Shown here one piece after another: positions 1 to 7,741 of a stretch of DNA of 16,290 nt. The notes below the pieces were generated by a model. It was not told the DNA's origin and did not search any database. It saw only the letters and a list, made by a program, of their open reading frames with translations. Position 1 is the stretch's first letter, and every line of letters begins with the position of its first letter. Location of the stretch: contig JADKGD010000072.1 in NCBI GenBank assembly GCA_016717145.1, forward strand, positions 1 through 16,290, in the 5' to 3' direction. The DNA is from Saprospiraceae bacterium. Its GTDB lineage: Bacteria > Bacteroidota > Bacteroidia > Chitinophagales > Saprospiraceae. The translations under genes and the position numbers were made by a program.

Positions 1-943
1 GCAGAAGAGATTCCGCTATTTTTTATTTTTTGAAGATTACATTGGCATATATGACCCCAATACTGGGGAAGTGACGGCTACGCATCCGCCTAGTAAACAC
101 GATGTCAGCATGCTCGAAAAAAACCGTATTTCAGGGCAAATTGTGGTTTTATGATGCTACCTATCCAGATACTTTGTTCTATTTAGACCCTATTACGGGG
201 CTGTGTGACGTTGCGCTTGATCTTCATCCCTTTGGTATCCAAGTGAACGGTGAATTGGAGGCTTTGTTGGCAACTCTATTTCAACGGCTATAGCCAAACG
301 ACTGGCAACGAACTTTGTGAATATGACCCGTCTACGGGCGAAGTACGCGTATATGCAGACATCAACCCGGGCAACGGTGATGCCTATCCTGAGCGATTAT
401 CGGTCATCGGCGACCGCTTGTATTTGTGGCCAATGACGGCTGGCGCGGACGCGAGATTTGGAGCCTCTCCAATTGTTTTGCTTTAAACCTGAACACGACA
501 CCCGATACAGTCGGTCAAAATACAGGGCAAATCATGGCGGAAGTGCAAGGCGGCACTGCACCTTTTACGTTTTCTTGGAGCAATGGCGCTACAAGTCAAA
601 ATATCGGCGACCTTTCATCCGGATTTTACGAAGTGACAGTGCAGGATGCAGTTGGTTGTAAAGCGGTTCAATTTGTTGTATTGTACGGCGTGGTCAATGT
701 AGAAGATATTTTTGGAAAAACTGCGTTTAAAATTTATCCAAATCCTGCCAATAATACAATATTTATTGAAAAACGAGCTGTGCTCAGTTATCAAGGTACA
801 ATTGCTTTCCCTTGACAGGGAAGGTCGTAAAGAGAAGTCACTTTGGAAGTAATATAACTCTTATAGATTTGGAAGGTTTACAGAACGGTGTTTGGTTATT
901 ACGTATGGGAAATGGCATTGTAGGTAAGTTTCTGAAAATGTAA
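1..943 (+). CDS. C-terminal part of a large secreted protein with type IX sorting domain (5' partial, frameshifted)
   Basis: This is the 3' end of a gene that begins upstream. Five single-base shifts (near 120, 270, 432, 772 and 811) join frames that together make one protein. The body holds repeats of the ELWxxDGT/hyalin kind, with pieces such as YDPNTGEV, YDPSTGEVRVYADI and LYLVANDGWRGREIW. A SprB-like repeat follows (GGTAPFTFSWSNGATSQNI then VTVQDAVGC, about 541-660). The end is a type A sorting domain, with FKIYPNPANN near 727-756 and a closing stretch containing GVWLLRMGNG and GKFLKM. In Bacteroidota such domains send proteins through the type IX system to the cell surface, where they are cut off and anchored or released. 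The substrate or adhesive role cannot be told from this fragment. GC drops from about 50% to about 30% near position 690, just before the sorting domain. The shifts look like sequencing indels because each is a single base and the homology continues. Confidence 0.8.
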
Positions 944-1021
944 AAGAACAAAAAAAGACATATTTTCAATAAATATCTTTTATAAGCCTCTTTTTAGGAC
1001 CATATTGAAGGGGAAGATTAA

Positions 1022-1042
1022 TCTGAATTGATTGAATTCAGA
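1022..1042. promoter_or_regulatory. Perfect 8-bp inverted repeat upstream of the methyltransferase gene
   Basis: TCTGAATT at 1022-1029 and AATTCAGA at 1035-1042 form a perfect 8-bp dyad with a 5-base centre. It lies 32 bases before the methyltransferase start at 1075. It could be a repressor site or a hairpin in the 5' leader. No run of T follows it, so a terminator is unlikely. Confidence 0.4.
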
Positions 1043-1074
1043 CCAAATACCGAATTTTATGCATCATCACAACA

Positions 1075-1710
1075 ATGGATAAAAATAAAGAAACAAATGA
1101 AACGTGGAACAAAGTGGCTAAGCTATATCAAAACAAGTTTATGGACCTTGACTTGTATAATGACACATATGATTTTATTTGCCATACCATACTTAAAGAA
1201 AACGCAAAAATTTTAGACATAGCTTGCGGGCCAGGAAACATTACAAAGTACCTTTTATCTAAGAGACCTGACTTTGATATATTCGGAATTGACTACGCGC
1301 CAAATATGATAGCACTTGCAAAAAAGAATAATCCGACAGCAAGTTTTGCCTTGATGGATAGTGGACAAATTGGCGAAATCAAAACAAAATTTGACGGGAT
1401 AGTGTGTGGTTTTTGTTTACCCTATTTATCGCAGACTGATTGTAAAAAGCTTATAACTGACAGTTATAGCTTACTGAATGAAAATGGACTGATTTATTTA
1501 AGTTTTGTATCAGGTGACCCAAAAAAATCAGGCTTTCAAGTTGGCAGTAGTGGTGATAGAACTTACTTCTATTTTCATAATGTTGATGACTTGATAGAAC
1601 AACTCGTTGTAAGTAAATTTGGCGGGATCAGAACAAATAGCGTAGCATATAGAAAATCAGAGTCAGAAATAGACATACATACAATAATAACTGCAGAGAA
1701 AAAAATCTGA
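1075..1710 (+). CDS. Class I SAM-dependent methyltransferase
   Basis: This intact 211-residue gene encodes a soluble Rossmann-fold methyltransferase. Motif I is DIACGPGN at residues 48-55, preceded by the strand KILDIA. The acidic residue that ends the second strand and would bind the ribose of SAM is Asp73 in FGIDYAPNMI. The fourth-strand region reads FDGIVCGFCLPYL near residues 105-117. About 40 residues precede motif I, as usual for small methyltransferases of the Methyltransf_25/11 families. The C-terminal half (FVSGDPKKSGF, then RTYFYFHNVDD) would form the acceptor pocket, but the acceptor is unknown. The start is the ATG at 1075; an overlapping frame opened at 1028 is a shadow. The gene stands alone, 131 bases after the preceding stop and 273 before the next start. 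Confidence 0.88.
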   Translation: MDKNKETNETWNKVAKLYQNKFMDLDLYNDTYDFICHTILKENAKILDIACGPGNITKYLLSKRPDFDIFGIDYAPNMIALAKKNNPTASFALMDSGQIGEIKTKFDGIVCGFCLPYLSQTDCKKLITDSYSLLNENGLIYLSFVSGDPKKSGFQVGSSGDRTYFYFHNVDDLIEQLVVSKFGGIRTNSVAYRKSESEIDIHTIITAEKKI

Positions 1711-1983
1711 ATAATGAAGGTAACTGTCGCGTAACATTCTCAAAAAAGATATAGTTCCTTACTAATTAAGTGAGTTGTTCACCCGCTGTGTTTTTATGTT
1801 TATATCAATTTAATTTTTAATTACATATATATATATATATTAACATATGAAGCCAATTTTAATTTTACTTTATTCAAATAAATGATTACTTTTATCTTTT
1901 AATATGAGATGGAGCGTAATGATGGATAGTGTAATTTTGTCACAATCTGCTGTTATCACGCAGCATAAAAAGGCATTTACGAT
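1711..1983. other. AT-rich intergenic stretch with an (AT)8 tract
   Basis: I see no gene here. The stretch is strongly AT-rich and contains eight AT dinucleotides at 1825-1840. The promoter candidate listed separately lies in its last part. No convincing terminator hairpin for the methyltransferase gene was found. Confidence 0.6.
1932..1939 (+). promoter_or_regulatory. Candidate Bacteroidota -7 promoter element for the DUF2339 gene
   Basis: TAATTTTG matches the Bacteroidota -7 consensus TAnnTTTG at all fixed positions. It would start transcription near 1946, about 38 bases before the ATG at 1984. I could not find a clear TTTG -33 box at the usual spacing, so the call rests on the -7 element alone. 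Confidence 0.4.
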
Positions 1984-4347
1984 ATGGAAGAAAATAATGA
2001 TAAAATAAGTCAACTCCTAAACAAACTCGACATCTTGCTGAAAAGGCAGGACGACTTTAGAAAGGAGATTTACAGTTTGCGGGAAGAAATATATAGTGTA
2101 AAGACCTCACAAACAAAAATCCAGGTTGACAAAAATCAGGAGAAAATTGCCAATCAACCAGAAGGAGACAGTGACTTTGACATTAAAAAGGAAACTGTAA
2201 TACCAATCCCCCAAATACCAAAAGAAAAAACATCCCCAATCCCCAACTTAACACCAAAGATAAAAATAGATATTGAAAAATTTATTGGCGAAAATCTCAT
2301 TAATAAAATAGGCATTGCCATCACCGTGATCGGCGTTGCTATTGGGGCAAAGTACTCTATTGAACATCAGTTAATCAGTCCATTAACGAGGATTATTTTG
2401 GGTTATTTGATGGGTTTAGGATTGCTTGGTTTTGGTATCAAATTGAAGAAAGATTTTGCGAGCTACAGTGCGGTTCTTGTTAGCGGTGCCATTGCCATTT
2501 TATATTTTATTACTTATGCAGCGTATAGTTTTTATGATTTGATACCTCAATTATTTGCCTTTGCACTGATGGTTTTATTTACAACATTTACCGTAGTTGC
2601 AGCCATCAATTACAATAAGCAAGTTATAGCGCATATTGGACTGGTAGGTGCCTATGCAGTTCCATTTTTATTGAGTGAGGGCTCAGGAAAAGTTGCGGTA
2701 CTGTTTAGCTATATGGCGATTATAAACATCGGCATTCTTTTTATTGCGTTTAAAAAATATTGGAAACCATTGTATTATACATCATTTTTACTGACATGGT
2801 TAATATTTTTTTCATGGTTCATAACAAAGTATCAAGAGACAGCACACTATAGCTTATCCCTAATATTTTTAGTGGTGTTCTTTTTGACTTTCTATGCTAT
2901 TTTTCTTGCCTATAAACTGTTCAAAAAAGAAAAATTTGAAACTGGTGACATTATCTTGTTACTGACAAATTCTTTTATCTTTTATGGCTTAGGGTATGCT
3001 GTTTTAATCACTAATAAAACCGGAGAACAATTATTGGGATTATTTACATTGTGCAATGCTGCCATTCACTTCGGTATAAGTGTTGTCATATACTGGCAAA
3101 AACTTGCTGACAGAAATCTATTTTTTCTTGTAGTTGGTCTGGTTTTAGTTTTTATTACGATTGCAATACCGGTACAGCTGGATGGAAATTGGGTAACATT
3201 ATTATGGGTTTTTGAAGCAGCATTGTTATTCTGGATTGGAAGAACTAAACATGTTGCGGTTTATGAAAAGCTATCATATCCACTAATGTTCCTTGCATTT
3301 TTTAGCATCACACAGGACTGGTCAACAGTGTATCATAATTATAATCCGGCACAACCTGAAACAAAACTTATTCCCTTACTGAACATCAATTTTTTGACAT
3401 CTTCATTATTTGTGGCAGCTTTTGTTTTTATACATTATTTGAATATTAATATAAAATATGTATCGCCTGCCTTTACAAAAAAATCATTAAATTTAATAAT
3501 TACATATGCTATTCCTGGTATTTTGCTGATTGTTTTATATTATTCATTTCATATGGAAATTGCAAATTACTGGGACCAGTTATATCTTGATTCTACAATA
3601 GAAATAAAAAAAGAAGGTCAGGAATATCCTGACACTTTTTGGAATGATGATCTGACAAAATTCAAAAAAATATGGTTAATAAATTATACGCTATTATTTT
3701 TTGCTGTCTTATCATTTGTGAATATCAAAAAAATTAAAAACAAAAAATTAGGTCTGATAAATCTTTGTTTGAATGTATTTATAGTGATTATATTTCTGAC
3801 TCATGGTTTATATATCCTTAGTGAACTAAGAACAAGTTTTTTAAATCCTACGCTTTCTGAATATTATCACAGGAATTATTTTAATATAGGAATAAGATAT
3901 ATTTCTTTTGCATTTGTGGGATTAATGCTGATGACAATATATCATTACCTTAATCAGGAATTTATAAAGCCTCTTTTTATCCATGTGAAAGTTGCTTTTG
4001 AATTATTGTTTTATACCGCTTTATTGTTGATTTTAAGTAGTGAATTGATAACATGGATGGATATAATGCAATCCTCACAATCATATAAACTCGGATTAAG
4101 TATACTTTGGGGCGTGTACGCTTTGCTTTTAATTTCCCTAGGTATCTGGAAAAACAAAAAGCATTTGCGTATTGGCGCGATTGCACTATTTTTAGTTACC
4201 CTCATAAAGTTATTTTTTTATGATATGTCTGACCTTGATACTATTGCAAAGACCATTGTTTTTGTATGTCTTGGCGTTTTGCTTTTAATCATTTCATTTC
4301 TGTATAATAAATACAAGTATCTCATATTTGAAGACGATGAAAATTAA
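1984..4347 (+). CDS. DUF2339 family polytopic inner-membrane protein
   Basis: This intact 787-residue protein has a charged, heptad-like N-terminus (about residues 1-50), which is a likely short coiled coil, and then a Pro/Lys-rich linker. The family's hallmark follows from about residue 98: an FIGENLINKIGIAITVIGVAIG helix region, then KYSIEHQLISPLTR. The remainder is an almost unbroken series of hydrophobic segments, roughly twenty by eye, with a few longer soluble loops such as residues 535-560. DUF2339 proteins are large predicted membrane proteins of unknown function. They often sit next to a DUF3999 gene, as here, where the next start overlaps this stop by 11 bases, so the two are almost certainly cotranscribed and translationally coupled. 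An N-terminal cytosolic coiled coil on a large membrane body suggests a scaffold or transport-like role, but this is inference. The reading frame is clean throughout. Confidence 0.9.
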   Translation: MEENNDKISQLLNKLDILLKRQDDFRKEIYSLREEIYSVKTSQTKIQVDKNQEKIANQPEGDSDFDIKKETVIPIPQIPKEKTSPIPNLTPKIKIDIEKFIGENLINKIGIAITVIGVAIGAKYSIEHQLISPLTRIILGYLMGLGLLGFGIKLKKDFASYSAVLVSGAIAILYFITYAAYSFYDLIPQLFAFALMVLFTTFTVVAAINYNKQVIAHIGLVGAYAVPFLLSEGSGKVAVLFSYMAIINIGILFIAFKKYWKPLYYTSFLLTWLIFFSWFITKYQETAHYSLSLIFLVVFFLTFYAIFLAYKLFKKEKFETGDIILLLTNSFIFYGLGYAVLITNKTGEQLLGLFTLCNAAIHFGISVVIYWQKLADRNLFFLVVGLVLVFITIAIPVQLDGNWVTLLWVFEAALLFWIGRTKHVAVYEKLSYPLMFLAFFSITQDWSTVYHNYNPAQPETKLIPLLNINFLTSSLFVAAFVFIHYLNINIKYVSPAFTKKSLNLIITYAIPGILLIVLYYSFHMEIANYWDQLYLDSTIEIKKEGQEYPDTFWNDDLTKFKKIWLINYTLLFFAVLSFVNIKKIKNKKLGLINLCLNVFIVIIFLTHGLYILSELRTSFLNPTLSEYYHRNYFNIGIRYISFAFVGLMLMTIYHYLNQEFIKPLFIHVKVAFELLFYTALLLILSSELITWMDIMQSSQSYKLGLSILWGVYALLLISLGIWKNKKHLRIGAIALFLVTLIKLFFYDMSDLDTIAKTIVFVCLGVLLLIISFLYNKYKYLIFEDDEN

Positions 4348-5566
4348 AGTCATACTAACATATTTTCTCCTGGTACTTAGTTTTTGCGCTTATGGACAGA
4401 TCAAAGAATATAGTTATAAAAGAGCGTTAATTGGAGTACAAGACCAATGGCACAAAGTCATTTTGCCCACCGATATTTTCGGAAAAGTATCTCCGGAACT
4501 CTCAGACATTAGAATTTTTGGTTTGACCAAAAGTAATGACACCATTGAAGCACCCTATATTTTAAAGCTGGATGGAGATAAAACTATACAGAAAGACATC
4601 GTATTTAATCTCATCAATCAATCAAAAAATGACAATGGCTATTATTTCACATATGAGATGCCGGTTCAAAGTGCCGTAAATCAAATACAACTTGATTTCA
4701 GGCAACAAAACTTCGATTGGAAACTGACATTGGAAGGAAGTCAAAATCAACAGGAATGGTTCTCAATAATAGAGGATTATAGAATCTTATCCATAAAAAA
4801 TGAAATGACAGATTTTAAATTTACCAAAGTAAGTTTTCCGGATTCTAAGTATCGTTATATGCGGGTGCTTATTGACAGTAAAAAAAAGCCTGACTTGATA
4901 ACCACAAAAATATCATGGAACGAAATTATTAAGGGTAATGTTAGAGATTACAATATCCAATCGACAAAAATTGAAGAAAAAAAGAAAGACAAACAGACTA
5001 TAATTAATGTGGATTTGACATCAGTTGGTCCGGTAAGTAAAGTCAGTATTTTTGTAAAGGACACGTTTGACTATTACAGACCAGTAACCATTAAATATCT
5101 TTCAGACAGCATAAAAACTGATCAGGGTTGGAAATATAATTATAATATTTTGACCGCAGGCACACTAAATTCGATGGAAAAAAGTGAATTTATATTTACT
5201 GGTACAATGCTCCAAAAACTGCAAATTATTGTAGACAATCGAGACAATACAGCTTTGCAAATTGACTCTGTTGCAGTACAAGGTTTTGTTTACGAGTTAA
5301 CAGCTCGTTTTAATGAGGCGGCCACTTATTACCTGACATACGGAAATAATCGGGCGACAAAGCCACAGTTCGACATAGACCATTTTATAGATAAAATACC
5401 AGCTATCCTGACCACTTTAAAATTGGGTGACGAACTATTGATAAAAAAAGAAGCGATACACGAGACAGAACCACTATTTAAAAACAAAGCATGGTTATGG
5501 GCGATCATGACGATTGTTATTATGCTGCTTGGTTGGTTTTCACTGAAAATGATAAGACAGCAATAA
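4337..5566 (+). CDS. DUF3999-like envelope protein with signal peptide and C-terminal anchor
   Basis: I place the start at the ATG at 4337, inside the end of the DUF2339 gene (11-base overlap), giving 409 residues. A longer reading begins with TTG at 4328 and adds three residues. The N-terminus MKIKVILTYFLLVLSFCAYG is a clear signal peptide, with cleavage probably just after AYG. The mature part is beta-rich and ordered like DUF3999 proteins: a region around RALIGVQDQWHKVILPTDIF, then LEGSQNQQEWFSI and YRYMRVLIDS, which resemble carbohydrate-binding-like or F5/8-type strands. A single hydrophobic helix (AWLWAIMTIVIMLLGWF) precedes a short basic tail. The protein should sit in the periplasm, anchored in the inner membrane by its tail beside its DUF2339 partner. 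The function of the pair is not known. Family assignment rests on architecture and neighbourhood as well as sequence impression. Confidence 0.8.
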   Translation: MKIKVILTYFLLVLSFCAYGQIKEYSYKRALIGVQDQWHKVILPTDIFGKVSPELSDIRIFGLTKSNDTIEAPYILKLDGDKTIQKDIVFNLINQSKNDNGYYFTYEMPVQSAVNQIQLDFRQQNFDWKLTLEGSQNQQEWFSIIEDYRILSIKNEMTDFKFTKVSFPDSKYRYMRVLIDSKKKPDLITTKISWNEIIKGNVRDYNIQSTKIEEKKKDKQTIINVDLTSVGPVSKVSIFVKDTFDYYRPVTIKYLSDSIKTDQGWKYNYNILTAGTLNSMEKSEFIFTGTMLQKLQIIVDNRDNTALQIDSVAVQGFVYELTARFNEAATYYLTYGNNRATKPQFDIDHFIDKIPAILTTLKLGDELLIKKEAIHETEPLFKNKAWLWAIMTIVIMLLGWFSLKMIRQQ

Positions 5567-5636
5567 CAATATGGCTTTAAAATAAGGAAAATGGATCAAA
5601 ACACTAGTAAAAATTATTTTTAACAGACCAAATGCC

Positions 5637-6098
5637 ATGACTAGAAATGTAGCAATATCAAACCGACTAAGGGAAGTACTTCTCAATGGAAAATGGATTG
5701 CCAACACAAACTTTAAAGAACAATTATTAAGTATCGACTGGATACAAGCCATTCAAAAAATTGACCACTTAAATACGATTGCTTTATTGACTTTCCATAT
5801 AAACTATTATATCCAGGGTATACTGAATGTCTTTAATGGTGGGGCACTCGACATCAGGGACAAATACAGTTTTGATCTTCCCGAAATTAAGTCAGAAGTT
5901 GATTGGAATATGTTGGTCGACAATTTAATAAAAAATGCTGAAGAGTTTGCCAATAAAGTTGAACAAATGGATGATAGCATTTTAGATAAACCATTTGTAG
6001 ACGAAAAATATGGAAGTTATTTGCGTAATATTGAAGGGGTGATCGAACATAGTTATTATCATTTAGGACAAGTTACACTCATCATAAAAAATGATTAA
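5637..6098 (+). CDS. DinB-like metal-binding protein (DUF1572-type)
   Basis: This intact 153-residue protein is predicted to be an all-helical bundle of the DinB/YfiT fold. The usual three-histidine metal site is visible: His54 in LLTFHINYY, and His138 and His142 in the C-terminal IEHSYYHLGQVTLI motif (HxxxH). DinB-fold enzymes include bacillithiol, mycothiol and glutathione transferases as well as many proteins of unknown role; no substrate can be named here. The hydrophobic and aromatic pattern between the histidines fits helices 2 to 4. The start is the ATG at 5637, 70 bases after the DUF3999-like stop, so it may belong to the same transcript. No Shine-Dalgarno sequence is evident. Confidence 0.8.
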   Translation: MTRNVAISNRLREVLLNGKWIANTNFKEQLLSIDWIQAIQKIDHLNTIALLTFHINYYIQGILNVFNGGALDIRDKYSFDLPEIKSEVDWNMLVDNLIKNAEEFANKVEQMDDSILDKPFVDEKYGSYLRNIEGVIEHSYYHLGQVTLIIKND

Positions 6099-6207
6099 AA
6101 AAAAACTAATTGTAAGGTATCGGACGATTAAAGCAAGTTAACATCTTTATGAAGTGTACAACAAACATAAAAATTTGTAAAAGCATAGTGACCTAAAAAA
6201 GAATATT

Positions 6208-6600
6208 ATGAAAAGTAAAATTTTAAATTTTTTATTACTGGTGACTTCACTTTTTGGATATCTGGAATGGGGTGCAAATAAACATATGTTTTTGTTTGAG
6301 GTAGAAGGCGAAGTTTTATCAAAGTTATTCACCGACCCGGCATCTGTGCTTCATCCATTGATAGTTTTGCCTTTGATAGGCCAAATAATGCTGCTTGTTA
6401 CATTATTTCAGAAGAAACCAAATAACATATTGACCTATATTAGTATTGGAGGTTTAGGGCTATTATTGGGATTTATATGTCTAGTTGGTCTGCTCAGTTT
6501 TAATTATAAAATAATACTTTCGACGCTTCCTTTTATAGTTGTTGCCGTGATAAGCATCAGACATTATATAAAATTAAAAAAAGTCGATGAAAATAATTAA
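6208..6600 (+). CDS. Small four-helix membrane protein, unknown function
   Basis: This intact 130-residue protein has four hydrophobic segments: about residues 5-20 (ILNFLLLVTSLFGYLEWG), 48-66 (LHPLIVLPLIGQIMLLV), 74-97 (ILTYISIGGLGLLLGFICLVGLL) and 101-118 (IILSTLPFIVVAVISI). The first loop carries the acidic stretch FEVEGEVLSKLFTDP, and the tail is basic and acidic (KLKKVDENN). I do not recognise the family with certainty; similar small membrane proteins are common in Bacteroidota. It follows the DinB-like gene by 109 bases and is the last forward gene before the reverse-strand LysR gene. Confidence 0.7.
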   Translation: MKSKILNFLLLVTSLFGYLEWGANKHMFLFEVEGEVLSKLFTDPASVLHPLIVLPLIGQIMLLVTLFQKKPNNILTYISIGGLGLLLGFICLVGLLSFNYKIILSTLPFIVVAVISIRHYIKLKKVDENN

Positions 6601-6624
6601 AGGGGAAGCCTGACACAGGATTTT

Positions 6625-6646
6625 GAAAAACCAACTTATGATTGGT
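6625..6646 (-). terminator. Weak terminator-like hairpin after the LysR gene
   Basis: Read on the reverse strand, ACCAA and TTGGT (arms at 6642-6646 and 6630-6634) form a 5-bp stem with a 7-base loop, followed at once by five T. It lies about 80 bases past the LysR stop, in the gap between two convergent genes. The stem is short and AT-rich, so the call is weak. Confidence 0.25.
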
Positions 6647-6726
6647 AAATGAAGTATTAGGAAATAGCTTTACTATAACGTTTATATAATTTTGAAATTT
6701 ATCATAAAAATGTTTGACTTAATACA

Positions 6727-7651
6727 TTAATACTCCTCATACCAACTAAATATATCCCGGACAATTTTTAACTTTTCTGATTCAATATATTTTAAAAGTG
6801 ATGTAGAAACAGGGCTATGCTTTTTGCCTTTAAGCCAGATAAGGCTCCAGGTTGACCTCATAGGCAGTCCTTTTACAGGTATTATTTGTAAATCTTTATT
6901 GCGCAATTCATTTTTTATTCCGATCAAAGGCATGATTGAAAATCCTAAGCCTGCAATTAAGGCCTGCTTAACAGCTTCATTTGAAGTAAGCTCCATCTTT
7001 TTTAAAACAGAGATGTTGTTGTTTTCAATAAAGCGTTCCATCATTTGCCTGGTACCTGATCCCTTTTCTCTGAATATTAAAGGTAATTCATTAAATATGG
7101 CTGTGGCGTTAGCTTTCTTTTTAAATGTAACTTTGCCATTACCTACGAGATATAACTTGTTTTGAAGTAGGTCAATTTTTTCAATATTCAGAGAAGTGGG
7201 CAGAATTGAAACCAATGCAAAATCCACCTCGTTATTTTCCAAACTATCTATCACTTTATTTTTATTGGTAACATCCATCAACAATTCTATTCCGGAATGT
7301 GCATTAATAAAATCAGCCAGGAAAAAGGGCATAACATACTTTCCGGTAGAAACAACAGATATCTTTAACTTTCCAGTCAACTGACCTTTGTAGATCAATG
7401 TTTTATAATTAATTGCATATACCTGATTGATAATGTTTTCAGCAGCTTCCGCTATTTCATGGCCAAAATCAGTAATATAAATTCTTCTTCCTACTAATTC
7501 AGTTAAAGGAATGTCAAACTGGTCCTGGAAATTTTTAAGTTGAACCGAAACTGCAGGCTGTGTTAGGTATAATTCTTCAGCTGCTTTTAGTGATACTTTT
7601 TGTTTGTACGACTTTCAGGAATATCTGGAGTTGATTTAAAGTATAGTTCAT
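6727..7651 (-). CDS. LysR family transcriptional regulator (one-base frameshift in the HTH)
   Basis: The gene reads from the ATG at 7651-7649 and gives about 307 residues after removal of one extra A in an A4 run near 7584-7587. The N-terminal winged helix-turn-helix reads MNYTLNQLQIFLKVVQTKS, then ITKAAEELYLTQPAVSVQL, the family's typical DNA-contact helix. The rest is the periplasmic-binding-like effector domain, beginning near residue 88 (GKLKISVVSTGKYVMPFFL). An unbroken 223-codon open frame (6727-7398) covers only the effector part and would lack DNA binding. It is transcribed away from icd with about 90 bases between the two starts, the usual arrangement for a LysR regulator and its target, so icd is the likely target; the inducer is unknown. 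The shift destroys the HTH if real. I think it is a sequencing error because both sides are conserved. Confidence 0.85.
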
Positions 7652-7662
7652 AAAAATATGTT

Positions 7663-7703
7663 ATGTATTACATTGCAAAGATAAATATAAGTTATGAATT
7701 ATA
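7663..7703. promoter_or_regulatory. Candidate LysR operator: two dyads between lysR-type gene and icd
   Basis: The divergent intergenic region has two symmetric sites. ATGTATTACAT at 7663-7673 is a perfect 11-base palindrome close to the regulator's own start. TATAA (7686-7690) and TTATA (7699-7703) form a second dyad with an 8-base spacer, just upstream of the icd -7 element. LysR proteins typically bind one recognition site near their own promoter and one activation site next to the target promoter, which fits this arrangement. AT-rich DNA gives such dyads by chance, so this is moderate evidence. Confidence 0.4.
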
Positions 7704-7708
7704 TACCA

Positions 7709-7716
7709 TAATTTTG
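7709..7716 (+). promoter_or_regulatory. Candidate -7 promoter element for icd
   Basis: TAATTTTG fits the Bacteroidota -7 consensus TAnnTTTG exactly and lies 25 bases before the icd ATG at 7742, giving a very short leader. No good TTTG -33 box is found at 19-21 bases upstream, which would fit a promoter that depends on the LysR activator. Confidence 0.45.
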
Positions 7717-7741
7717 CATCGTTAAATAATATTAAATCAAA

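Noticed and set aside
6824..7165. Forward 113-codon frame over the LysR gene
   Set aside because: Antisense shadow of the LysR effector domain.
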